From: Paramecium sonneborni
Taxonomy: Eukaryota; Ciliophora; Oligohymenophorea; Peniculida; Parameciidae
Length of the DNA stretch: 64,000 nucleotides
NCBI GenBank assembly: GCA_905182985.1
Contig: CAJJDN010000116.1
Span: 258,214-322,213 of the forward strand
Reading direction: 5' to 3'
This document shows positions 12,601 through 24,062 of this stretch, in pieces (positions within the stretch are counted from its first letter, which is position 1; each line of letters opens with the position of its first letter). The position numbers and the translations under genes were made by a program. The notes under the pieces are model-generated. The model was given only the letters and a program-made list of their open reading frames with translations, did not search any database and was not told the DNA's origin.

Positions 12601-12698
12601 TTTTTAATTATTATTATAGATTTGCATATTAAGGAATAGAATTCAATTATGTTGAATTTGATGAAATCTTAAAAAAGTATGAGAACTTTTATCAATGA
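9683..12698 (+). CDS. Multi-EF-hand protein with eight repeated units
   Basis: 935 residues in nine exons. Eight units of about 70-110 residues repeat the pattern REFFxDFDxLRxGxVTxxxF, an alpha-helical linker, then a second loop-helix ending YxxFCxxVD. Examples are VREFFTDFDRLRKGWVTEDK and LGDYFKDFDPLRKGLMPTNK. The D-x-D-x-(L/T)-x-x-G core marks degenerate EF-hand loops; many lack the final acidic residue, so calcium binding at each loop is doubtful. The repeat style resembles EFCAB6-like ciliary proteins, but that is inference. Introns: 9875-9899, 10074-10094, 10422-10449, 10660-10684, 11966-11992, 12260-12288, 12463-12487, 12592-12619 (21-29 nt). Several carry in-frame TGA if unspliced, which confirms them. 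Confidence 0.85.
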
Positions 12699-12852
12699 AT
12701 TATTAATCAAATTAAATATATTTTAATATCTTTTTCAATAAATCTAAATTGTTTTCAAACAAAATAATATTATTATGATACAATGAAAATTCAATACATG
12801 AATTGCCAACTATGTAAATTTTAACAAATATTAATAAATTATTATTTTTCTT

Positions 12853-13820
12853 ATGAGTATAGGCATAATTAAAGCTAAATGTGCAATTTCCATTCCTCAA
12901 TCTAGTAATGTTCCTGGTGCTATGCCCATACTGATGACATTATAGAATTTAGAAAACGATAGTATAACTATGAAAATAAAATATTTTACTAGAGAACTAA
13001 TACGAACCAAAATAAGGAGAATCAATTTTCATTCCTTTCATTAATGAAAGAGATAAGATGAATAGACTTGTTTAAGCAGATAAATACTCAACACCTAAAA
13101 AATAGCATTTCTAATAAGTTTAGGAAACTACAAACGAAAAATGGATTCAACATGATCCTATGAAATTAAAAATACCACCTAAAAGGTTATCCTTAGAAGA
13201 TAGAAACGTTAGTAATCAATGTTATTTATTTAGGTAAGCATAGAAGTAGATCTAATGCTGAATTACGAATCAAAATTATTTAAGCAACTACAGAAAGATA
13301 GAGTTTATTAATTTCTTAAGATTAATCTATTTAACCTTAATTTGAAGAGTATAAGAAAGCTGCCTATGAAAATATATTAAATAAAAAGAAACAAATTCTT
13401 TAATCTTCACCTCAACACTAACTGGTTAAGCATTAAAGCACTGAAAATTTATAACAATTACCTATCTCAACACTTGAAAAATTAAAATAATCAAGATCTC
13501 CTTCATTTATACTAATCAAAAAATAAATCTAATAAACTCCCTCTAAGCATTAACATTTCCTAAATTTTAAATTACCTTCTCTTATTTAAAAAGAGTATAT
13601 CAAACAATTTTTAGATAATAACAAAAAAGTTAAAGATCTGATAAAGGAATAAAATGATGAAAATTTTAAATTTCCTACAGACTTTGAACCAAAAATAGTA
13701 GAAATGAAAAAACAGTTAAAAAAAATGAAAAGCAGACTTAAAAATTGGGAAACTCATAGGGAAGCTACAGATAATAAAGTATTTCTAAAAGAAATTGCAT
13801 CTGGGATATTAAATAAATGA
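12853..13820 (+). CDS. Coiled-coil protein, unknown
   Basis: 304 residues in three exons, with introns at 12962-12992 (31 nt) and 13212-13233 (22 nt). The N-terminus MSIGIIKAKCAISIPQSSNV is not a clear signal peptide. The rest is hydrophilic with Ser/Gln-rich segments (SLEDRNVSKHRSRSNAELR). The C-terminus is a charged helix (VEMKKQLKKMKSRLKNWETH). No family was recognised. It starts 154 bp after the EF-hand gene on the same strand and converges on the next minus-strand gene. Confidence 0.65.
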
Positions 13821-13933
13821 TTTAAGTTTCCTAGATATCAATATCATTTTAATTTTTTTTTAAATTAATTTTTATTCACTTATAAGTAATTTACAAAACT
13901 TTAAAAAAAAACCAGCAAAATAATTAAATACTA

Positions 13934-14728
13934 TCATACCATTTGTTTTTGAAAATTGAATCTGTGCTTCGAATTCTTCTACAATAAATCTAGTAATTGT
14001 GATGCAGATGATTAATCATCCTCATATGATAAAGAAGAATCAAGTGAAGTAGCATTACTCTCAAACTAAATAATTTAAATAATAATTTATTACTCTTTCA
14101 TCAGTCAAAGAAGATATTGTCTCTTAAACTGGAGATATTTGATTAAAAAGATGTTAAAATTTAGGATTACTAAATTGGTGAACTCTAGGTTAGTTATTTA
14201 ATCTTTCTTTCAATATTAAACTTTATAAAGCATCATATCTCTTAACAAGCATTTGTTTTGTTTTATTTAAGTCTTTTATCTCTTTAATCAAAAATGTATT
14301 TTCTTAATTAAACTTTTAAAGTTCTCCTTATAACTTTTTCTTTTCCTCTTATATTGCTTTATTCGATACACGAAAAGATGAAAAATTTTACTAAATTTAT
14401 TATTCATGAATTACTGGAGTTGTTTAGCTAAAATATTGCATCTATCTATCTAAAAAAATTAAAAACTCATTTTAATTTGCTTATTTCACTAAACATTAAT
14501 CAAATAACTATATTTATGCCATTTCATTAATGTTATGTTAAGAAGTACTTCTATGCTTTATTCCTCCAAATTATGATGCAGGATTAATATCCATTTTTAT
14601 ATTGGTTGACATTGATTTAGGTAAAGTGTCTTAGTTTGATCTTTGCTTTCTTAATTCTACCATCAGTTTATAATTCAAATTATACTTGCATAATTGATTC
14701 CATTTGATTTTGGAGTTGTTGAATTCAT
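13934..14728 (-). CDS. Coiled-coil protein, unknown
   Basis: 245 residues in three exons, with introns at 14657-14685 (29 nt) and 14066-14093 (28 nt). The middle has a coiled-coil segment (EEKKKLQGELQKFNQENTFL, continuing about 40 residues with heptad spacing). The C-terminus is Ser/Asp-rich then basic. No domain was recognised. It is convergent with the gene ending at 13820 and divergent from the one starting at 14951. Confidence 0.65.
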
Positions 14729-14950
14729 AATTTAAATTTTTTTTTAACTATATTATTAAAAATTAAATAATATATTTCATCAAGTGATTCATCTAATTGC
14801 AATTATTTTCTCATTATAATGTTCTATAAATTATCAAATTTATGTTATCAATTAAAAAATTAAGTAAATAGGTTTCCTATTAATTATTCTATTATTTTAT
14901 TTACCAAGTTCACTATATAAATATATAATTTAGCATTAATTTAGAGTTGG

Positions 14951-17242
14951 ATGCTTCAGAATATGGATTAAAAAGAAAATAAAATTTTAATTTACAATAC
15001 TTTATTCTAAACAATAACAAATATTATTTAATATGCTGCAATTAGAGTTAGAGGTGAGAATAATCTATTTTTTTATAAATACAATGACAGAATCTTGTTC
15101 GATTTAGTTTATTCATAGTATAAGATATTTATAATAATAGATTAATCCTCAACTCATTTAAAGTCAAAATTGAAAAGCAAATGCAGAGATTATTAAGAAA
15201 TTAACGAAAAAATTGACTTAAATATTTAATATATCGAAAAAGGATATGTAAATTAGCATTTTATCAATTTAGCTAAAGCTTTAGATTTATGATGAATAGA
15301 TAATATTCGGAGAAGCAACTATTAATTTAGGATTTTATATTGAGAACAATCTTCCTGCTGTTATAGATAATATTACAATCTAGAATAAGTATGATCAAGA
15401 AGCTTATGTTGAATTGAGTTTGGCTTGGAATTAATTGGAGTAAATGCAAACTTAAGAAATTCAATCAAGTAATCCCTTAAGAGAATAACAATTATTAATG
15501 AAATTAACTTAATAAACTAGAAATAGTGTATAAGGTTTAAAGATGGAGGATCAAATAGAAAGCTAAAATACAAATTATTCCTCAGTTGGATAGAACTTAA
15601 TTATTCCAGAATTCAATTAAGAATAGTTTGACAAAAAATCAATAGAAAATAGAAAAAATTAGTAATTTGAAGATGAGAAAATAGAAGATATTTTTAGCAT
15701 ACATCTCTAAACAACAAAATCTCAAAAATTTTAAACTATCAAAGATTGTAAATTTACCAAAAAGTAAGCAACATAAAAATCATCAGGATTTTTAGAGAAA
15801 TATAAATCATAAGTGAATAATAAATATAGTTAAAGTGATTATAAATCTACATTTAAAGAATTAGGATAATAAATTCAATAAAAAAGCTCAAACATATTTG
15901 ATTAAAGAATGAAAATTAAAATTGAAAATTAATTAGCTGAATAAAATAAAAAAGCAGCAAAATCAAAACTTTTAGGTAAACAAACAGAAGATATAGAAAA
16001 ATAAGATTTAAGTATATAAGAGGCTGGATTTTTTAGTAGTAGAAAATTTGAATTAGAAAAAGGATATAAAGATACATCAATTTAATAATTGTAAAATGAA
16101 AATAAATAATTGAAAAATTAAATATAAGCATTATAGTTAGAAAATTAAGGCTTAAATGAATCATTAATACAAAGTGAAACAACTTTTAATTTTTTATCAG
16201 AAACTTATACTGCACTTAGGAATGAATATAAAAAAATCTAATTAAAAATTTATGATGATTCTAATAATAACTTTATTCTGAATTAAGAGTATGATTATTT
16301 AAAAAAAGAATTGGATTAGAAATAGAAAGAGATTGAGTTCATTTAGAAGGAATCTTAATTATGGAAAATAGAATCAGATATTATTAAAAGAGAGAACTTA
16401 TAATTATAAACAGATCTTGAATAATTTAAAAAAGAAGTTTTTAATAAATAAATAGAAAATATTAATCTCTAACGAGATATTGAGAGATAAAAAATTTAAA
16501 TTAATGCTTTGGAATAATAATTATAGAATCAAAAATTAGAAATTTAATAATTCTATAAAGAATGTGAATAAATTATTGATGGAACAGAAATTAAAAATTA
16601 AAATGAAGAATTAAAATAAATAAAATAAAAAAATGGAGTTTTGGAAGAGAGAGAAAATTAAAAATAGGAATTTTTAGATGAGGTTGATAAAATGAGTCCT
16701 TTATTATAATTAGATGTTTAAATGCTAAAAAAATAATTAAGTGAAAGTATTTCTGAAATAAAGTCAAAGTAAATAATGAATGTAGTAGTAGGACCTTAGA
16801 AAATGAGAAATTAAAAAGTTAAATCAATATATTTTTATAATAACCAAATTAATCGAACTTAGATTTCACATATCTTATTAATGAATATTTAATTCTTAAT
16901 GCTAATTTGAAATAAGAAAATGAAAGTTTAAGTAAATATTAAATTAAAGTTAAATTTAGTTCATTAAAATAAAAAGGATTAAGTCAAATTAGATAGTTTA
17001 TAGAAGTAATTAAACATAAATAAAGTAATAATTATGATATTAAGAGAAAGAACATCATAGAATTAAGTGAAAAGAGATAAAAATCTTTAGAATAAGAAAT
17101 CTTATCACTTGAAAAAGATGTTTTAAGTGGTAAGTAAAATATGGCTGATGTTATTAATGCTGTTCTTGATTGTGGTGGACCTGACTTAGCTGAAGCTGTA
17201 GAGAGATTCTTAATTACTAGAAGGAGTACGAAAATAAGTTGA
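14951..17242 (+). CDS. Long coiled-coil protein with possible C2-like N-terminal domain
   Basis: 747 residues in three exons, with introns at 15248-15272 (25 nt) and 16769-16791 (23 nt). Residues 1-160 are mixed alpha/beta, with LKLQIYDEQIIFGEATINLG and YDQEAYVELSLAW, reminiscent of an NT-C2 or other C2-like sandwich. The remaining 580 residues are a Lys/Gln/Glu-rich coiled coil, typical of cytoskeletal or basal-body proteins. The C-terminus is MADVINAVLDCGGPDLAEAV then basic. Both introns are needed: each bridges an in-frame TGA and restores the heptads. ATG 14963 is an alternative start four codons in. The name of the family is not known, and the C2 call is a guess. Confidence 0.7.
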
Positions 17243-17687
17243 TAATAATTTTATTAAATAATTAAATTAATTTCTTAAAAATTAAAATAATAAAATTATT
17301 ATTACTTTTTTTGTAAAAAAATACTTTTTTGAATTTCTACTTCAAACTTTGTTTTAAAGCTTAAAAATCAATAATTTTCATAGATTAACATAAGAATACT
17401 GTAAACAATGGTTTTTAATAATGATATCATGCTTTAAAGTAGTAAATTAAGGTAAATTATTTATATTTTGAGGTCCTCTAGAAGGGGAAAATTTGAAATT
17501 AATTGATGTTTAAAAAAAACAACAAGGATGAGGATGTGCAGAATTGGCTATTTGTTAATTAAAGACATGCAATATCATTATCCAAAAAAATCACAAATAA
17601 ACCAATGAAATTAACGAAATTTTAATAATTCGAATTTAAAGCATAAAAAAAAAATTTTAATAATAAAAATAAGAAAACATAATAAAA
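17243..17687. other. Intergenic (upstream of H1-like gene)
   Basis: 445 bp, AT-rich, with a slightly less AT-rich patch around 17470-17545. No reading frame or repeat is supported. It probably carries the promoter of the H1-like gene. Confidence 0.4.
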
Positions 17688-17968
17688 ATGGCAAAAGCAA
17701 CATCAAAAGGAGCAAAGAAAGCTGGAACACCAAGTCAAATATTTAATTTATAGTAGAAGCTACAAAGCAAGTTAAGAAAGTCAATAAAAAGACCACTGAT
17801 GCAACTCCAGCACCAGCCCCAGTGACAGCAACACCACCTGCACCAACCACCACAGCACCAGTTGTTGCAACTACACCTAAAAAATAAGGAAAGCAAACAG
17901 CAAAACCAAAGAAAGCTACTAAAAAAGTCCAAAAGAAGACTCAAAGCAAGAAACAAACCAAGAAATGA
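17688..17968 (+). CDS. Linker-histone H1-like Lys/Ala/Pro/Thr-rich small basic protein
   Basis: 85-86 residues: MAKATSKGAKKAGTP, then a Lys-rich segment (ATKQVKKVNKKTTD), a Pro/Ala/Thr hinge (ATPAPAPVTATPPAPTTTAP) and a Lys-rich C-terminus (KPKKATKKVQKKTQSKK). There is no winged-helix globular domain. Ciliate macronuclear H1 proteins are known to lack that domain and to be short and Lys-rich, so linker histone is the best guess. The intron starts at 17734 and ends at either 17753 or 17756; the acceptor is a tandem TAGTAG and both choices stay in frame. The GC content of the exon is visibly higher than in its surroundings. Confidence 0.7.
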
Positions 17969-18961
17969 TTAGTTATTCAAGAATTAATCTATTAATTTAG
18001 ATATTAAAATTTTCTTTTTTTTCACTTTTGCATTTATGGATTAAATCTATTTATTCAAGAAATTGTATTATTAATTTCTTGTAGATTTAGAATCACTCAT
18101 TTTAATAACTCTATATTACTTTAATATGATTAACTAATAGATTCATTATTAATATATCAATCAAATCTATATTATCCACTCTAAAAGTTGTTAATTAACA
18201 ATAGTTTTTTACAGATTCAGTTCAATAACAATTTCTTTTTTAGATTCAATAATTTATAAAATAAGAAAAACAATTTGATCATTTCTTTATTTAATCACTT
18301 TGAATATATTTATTTAATTTAAAATAGAGAAAAACATGTAATCTCTAAGTTATATCTAAATAAAATTATTTTTTTAAATCTAATATCTTATTACATATGA
18401 TTGAAATTGACAGGGTTATATTAAGGTAAGATAAAAACAGAAAAGCTCAATAATGTTTTTCTACCTTCAAATTACTTATAAAAAATTATAATTTTTCAAT
18501 CTTAATTAATTAAATATTTAGATAAATTGATTAGGAAGACGAATTGTTTATATTCGAAAAGATGAATATAGGAAAAATAAAGTTTAAAAAATAAAATTAA
18601 ACCACTTAAAATCTAATTGAATTTAATAACATATTATAAAACTAAAAAATAGCTTTATTAAATTTATTTAAGACATATTTATGTCTTAATCATAAAATAT
18701 ATCTTAAGATATTAGAAATCTAATTGATTTTTTAAAGTATGTAGCTACTCAAAATATAGAATTAAATTGATCTTTTATATTTATTATTGTAAAAAATTTT
18801 TATTTTATAATTAAATTTGCATCTTTAGAATGGCAATTTGACTTATGCCTTACTTTATAAAAACATGAAATATTTTTTAGACAAGAAAAGAAAGGGGAGT
18901 TTCATTTCAAATCAAGGTTTTTGATTTTTTTGATGATATTGTTAATTTTTTTGATATTAAA
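17969..18961. other. Non-coding, AT-rich
   Basis: About 1 kb after the H1-like gene with frequent TGA in every frame. No gene, repeat or RNA was recognised. Confidence 0.4.
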
Positions 18962-19669
18962 TCATTAAAAGCTGTTTCCTGCTTAGGATTATTAATTTTA
19001 TTTTAATTCATATTTTTTAATTTTATTGTAATTCAACTAAATTGTATCCATAAAAACTTATTTTAATTTTTTATTTTGTTCTTCTTTTAGAATTTCTTGA
19101 TTAAACTTTTTAAAATTTTTTAAAATGCTGAATTTCTCTGCTTTTACTTCTTTCAATATAGATCTTTGTTATTCTTCTATACATTATTTTCTTTTTAAAG
19201 AATTTCGCAATAAATTCAAAAAATTTAGAAAGGCTTATCTCTTTAAGTTCAAGTTTTTAAACATTTCCTAATGCAATTACTAGAAATTGAACCTTCCTTT
19301 TTAAGTTGAAACATAATTGCTATTAATATATTAGTTAATGACGTCAATTCGTAGTTTAATCTTAACTAATTTTTTCTTTGAAGTGAAATATTTTCTATTT
19401 AAATTTATTTTTTGATAAGTATGAGCTAGTTCAAATTATTAATCTGAATAATATCTCTCTCAAAATATTAACTAAAAATAAAAGATAATCAGAGCATGGT
19501 CTTGTTGTAGTTAAAAATCTTAGAGATCTTTATCTATTTTGCCAATGCTGAATAGTGACAGGCTTAAATTTTATAGGCATAAAAATTTTGTTATTAAAGG
19601 CTGATTAGAAATTCGAATTCGACTCAATAAATTTGTTCTAATCTTGAAGCGATAAATTTTTATTAGTTT
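18962..19669 (-). pseudogene. Possible broken coiled-coil gene
   Basis: One frame is open for 165 codons (19459 to 18962) and, after a single in-frame TGA at 19460-19462, for a further 68 codons upstream in the same frame. The product would be a Lys/Gln/Glu-rich helix (SILKEVKAEKFSILKNFKKF, EEQNKKLKQVFMDTIQLNY). Other frames here are also partly open, and an alternative spliced reading from an ATG at 19962 exists, so the model is not fixed. In DNA this AT-rich, open frames of this length can occur by chance. It may be a gene relic. No family was recognised. Confidence 0.3.
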
Positions 19670-20132
19670 TCATTAAAATCTACATATATTTTGTCAAAAA
19701 ATCATATAAAAATAGTTCTAACAATTTAATTACTATATTTATTAGAATTAATCTCAACAGCATAGGTATAACCTTGTCGAGCTTATGCAAATTATTAGGT
19801 TTATTAATATAACTTTTGCTTACTATATTATCAATCACTTTCCTCAATTTATTAAAATGCTGCGTTAATTTAGTTTATATTTCTTAAGATTTTTATCATC
19901 TTACCTAGCTTTATCTTTAAGATTTATTTCTTAGTGCTTTTTGGAATTAGCTAATATTGCATTTTTTAAAATCAAAAAACAAGAATATTTTTATTTTTTT
20001 AATTTTGTAAAATAGCTGAATTTTTCAATATTTTAAATCAAATGATTAAATTCTTAATATAATATTCACATTTTTATGAATTTACAATACCTCGATTATA
20101 ATAATAAAAAAAATAAATTTAATCATTTCTGA

Positions 20133-21743
20133 GGCTTTATTAAAATCAGTTATGGTAAGTTTATATTAATATAAATTTGGCTAAATTTTATCCTTTAAAA
20201 TACTTTACTAGTCTATATAAATTTCCTAAACTAATTGAATAACATTACCAATTTCAATAAGAATCAGTATTATTAAGGTTTAATTCTAATGATTTCTTAA
20301 AGTCTTGAAAAAGCACTTTAATTATCTTTCTATTATTTAAAGAAGTAAGCTATAAAGAAAAAATAAATCTAACCTAAATTAATTGAAGAATTTATAGATT
20401 GGCTAAAATTCATTTTTATTTAAGCTTAGCATCAATAGGATTAAAATCCTTTATTTTTTTTTATATAATTTTTTTCTTAAATTGGGTAATTATAAAATAT
20501 CATTTTGGTTCTTTTAAATAATTTCTATTTTCAGCTATTAACATTTACATTAGTGTTAACGTAATATAAATTTCTGCAAAGCTCTGTTAATGAATAACAA
20601 TCAAATATTACTGTTTATTTGATATTTTTTTTCAAAAATAAGATATTTACTAATAATATAACAATTTTAGAAATTAGGAAATTATTCTAAAATAAATACA
20701 TTCTAATTTTGATTATAAATGCCCATTTAAAACTAGATAAAAATTTAATAATATTTTTATAAAGCTAATCTTAAGATGAAAATCCCTATTTTACATATAG
20801 AATCTATCAAGATCCAAGATATTTATTAGATTAAGAAAGGGACAATAATATTCCTAAACATAAACATAATTTTAGAAAAAATATTAAAAAAAACTAAGTT
20901 GGATTTTATGTAGGCATTTTAGAAGTTATAACAAAATTTTTCAATTCGGTTTACCTCTTATAACCAACAATCATAAAATGATAAGCTAGTTTAAATCACA
21001 GGCTTAAGATGTAAAATGTAAATTTTTATGAAGTTGCCCTTCTAATAAAAGTCTAAAATTTTATACTTTTAAGTCCCCCTATTGGTCCTAAATAATTATA
21101 TATCTTTTAATAACTAATGAATACTTTAATAGGTAGTTCTTTAAATAATTATTAATTATATTAAAAAAATTTAATAATTAGCTCTGCTTTTACTAATAAT
21201 AAAAAAAATAGACATTAGAATAGAAAGAAATCAGGATAACCAGAATTACTTTCTTTGAGATAAATTAAAAAGAATAAATATTTTAATATCTTTTCAGAGA
21301 TTGAGATTCCATTTACCTTACTTGATACTTATCAAGATATTTAAATATTTGACAATTATGAAGAATAAGAAAACATATACTTCGAAGATTAAAATCATAT
21401 TAACTGAATTTAAGAAAAAATTGATTATTCAATCTTATTAAATACCATTATTATTTTATTAAATCCTCCAAAAAATTAAAAATAATATTTTTATGATAAT
21501 ATAACTTTAACTTATTTAAGGCTAAATTTAAATACAAAAAATAAAGATTCTCTCATGATATTCCGATAGAAATAGCAAATAGCATAAATATAAATTGAGA
21601 TGTTAGAAAATTAAACAAAATTTTTTATTTTTGAACAAAGAAAATTTTAAAATTAATTTCTGGAAATTCAATATTTTAAATTGGTTTAGGAGGCTTTTTA
21701 TAATATATAACATAAATAATAAAAAATAGATATTTAATTGATA
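20133..21743 (+). pseudogene. Possible gene relic with in-frame TGA codons
   Basis: A single frame is open for 282 codons (20133-20978), 141 codons (20982-21404) and 112 codons (21408-21743). It is broken only by TGA at 20979 and 21405 and closed at 21744, with no frameshift needed. The product is rich in Phe, Leu, Ile, Asn and Gln, with hydrophobic stretches near the start and segments such as YFTYRIYQDPRYLLDQERDN and FSEIEIPFTLLDTYQDI. No GT...AG intron of suitable length and phase removes the first TGA. This looks like a decayed gene, perhaps of a membrane protein, but no family was recognised. A chance open frame in AT-rich DNA is not excluded. Confidence 0.35.
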
Positions 21744-22415
21744 TGATTAATGGATCTGGAAGTATAGGGATTGTTCGTATATGAAAAAATTTAAATCTCA
21801 TAATTGTATTATGGAGTAATATAAATGATATTAATCTGAAGATATTTAATAGATTAATTTTTCAAAATATAAAAATCCTTTTTACTATATTTTCTAGTCT
21901 TGAAATTGAAGTTGCAAATTTGTCTGAAATATTTGGATAATGTTTGATATATTCTTAAAAATTTATTTAAGAATACATCATTCAATCATATAAGTATATA
22001 TTGAAAATGCATTCTCTTAGAATTTCACACAGCTTTATCAATATAAACCAATAAATAATAATACTTTTATCCAAATAGAACTAATAAATTAAAAATTATT
22101 AAAATAATTAAACGACTATTTAAATTGTAGAATAGCATTTTTTGGTTTGCTCATGACTTTTTTAAATAACTTAACAAAATAATTTGAAAATATTTAAATT
22201 ATATAATTTTTAATTATTACAATTAACAGTAAATGTATTTCGTCATCTCTTATTTTAGATTATTCTAAAATCAAGTAACAAGACAGAATAATTATTTAGA
22301 TGATAGATTGAATTATTATTATATAAAAAAGGATAAACTTAAATTATTAAATAAAAATGTTGGTGATATATTATTTATATTAATAATTATTTGAATAATT
22401 AAAGAACAATAATAT
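21744..22415. other. Non-coding, AT-rich
   Basis: 672 bp between the relic frame and the M20 peptidase 3' end. It is AT-rich with dense stops. Nothing was recognised. Confidence 0.4.
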
Positions 22416-23895
22416 TCATAATTTTTTGATATGAGGCTAGACTTCAGATATGATTTAGGTTATACAACTTATTAATTTTTTTACGTTAGGCAAATCTAAA
22501 CATTCATTTGGCCCATGTTCATTAGCACCAGTTCCTAAGACACCAATAATTAAAAATTAAGCTTTAGGATATATGGTTTAAAGATGAGTCATTAAATAAA
22601 TAGCTCCACCATCTCCAAATGTTGTAGCTTCATTTCCATAATAATCTAATGATGCTTAATTAATGATAGAATCTAAGTAGGGTTGATTATCTAAAGCATT
22701 AAAACCTGGACCTGATCTTAAAGCATTAATTGTGACAGTTGCATTATATGGAACATCAGTAGTTAACTAAGGAATAATATATCTATAATATACTAATCGA
22801 ACAAAGCTTTCTTTAGCCTCTAAGTGATTCTTAGTTGGAGGTATTCTTAATGATAATTTAAGAGTAGTTTTAGGTAGTAAGACATTTCCAGCTTAAATAC
22901 AATTTGGTAAATCATCTGCGCCAACTACTGATAATTATGCTCTCCATATCTTATTCAAGTATACTCTAAATCGATCTTGAAATACAGGTTAAGTATTGCA
23001 ATGGAAGGGAAATTTAGTGATCACTTCTTTAAAGACTTCTGCTGTTTTTTAGGTCTCTAAATATCTTTTACCAGGAACAATGACTTAGAATTCATCAACA
23101 ACATCTCCAGTTTATGGATTGTCAATTCGATTTAAAAGTTACCTAAAGATTCTAAAAGATGATGGTACATTTCCAGATGCTCCTGAATGAATACCTTCTT
23201 CTAAGACTTAAACAGTAACAGTGCCTACTACAATACCTCTTAAGGTAGTTGTAACCCATAATCTATCATAACTACCACAACTAGCATCCAAAGCTATTAC
23301 TAAATCTACTTAACCAATTTTTGATTATAATTTTTCTAAATAATGATATATATGTTGAGATCCACTTTCTTCATCTGCTTCAAATGCCATAATTATTCTT
23401 GGATGCTTCAATCCAAGCTCTTAGATTGTTTTAATACTAATAATAGATGCCATTATTGCATATCCATCATCTGCTCCACCTCTTCCATATAATTTATTAT
23501 CAATTATTTTTGGATCATAGGCTGATAAACCATCTCTCCATCCAGTAAATGGTGGTTGTTTATCCATATGTCCATAAAGTAAAACAGTCCCATCATTCAT
23601 TCCATCTGAACCATCTACTTCTACATAAAGAAAGGGGGAAAAACCTTCATCACTATGTATTTCAATCTATGCATCTATTTAATATATTCATTAATTATAT
23701 ACTCTTTAGATTAGCTCCTCTTATGTATTTTTCAAAAGATTTTACTGTCTCCATTAATAATCCATTTGTTAAATATTCAGGATCAAATTCTCTTGACATA
23801 CTTGGAATTCTTAAAATATCTATTAAAACCGGCAAACTTTGATCAAATGAACTCCATACCATATTTCTTATCTACTCAACTTTTTAAGACTCCAT
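22416..23895 (-). CDS. M20 metallopeptidase, cytosolic non-specific dipeptidase (CNDP2-like)
   Basis: 483 residues, close to the usual CNDP length of about 475. It hydrolyses dipeptides with a two-metal site. Visible motifs: YGHMDKQP (metal His and Asp, about residue 100), GRGGADDGY (bridging Asp), FEADEESGS (catalytic Glu pair), HSGASGNVPSSF, GDGGAIYL and GANEHGPNE (C-terminal metal His). There is one intron of 28 nt at 23675-23702; unspliced it would give a TGA, and splicing restores KNAQIEIHSDEGF. No signal peptide is seen, so cytosolic. All catalytic motifs look intact. Confidence 0.93.
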
Positions 23896-24062
23896 ATTCT
23901 ATAGAATAAATAACTATTAATTTATTTTCAATCTTAACACTAATTGTTTTCAAAGTATGTCATAATATTATCATAATTTTAAGTATTAAATTACTTTTTT
24001 CAAAAATCCAAAAAAATTAAACAAAAATATATTTATAACAAAACACAGATTCGAAAACACAT

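Noticed and set aside
17735..17956. Cys/Trp-rich minus-strand ORF
   Set aside because: It is the complement of the Lys/Pro/Ala-rich H1-like exon; the composition is a mirror effect.
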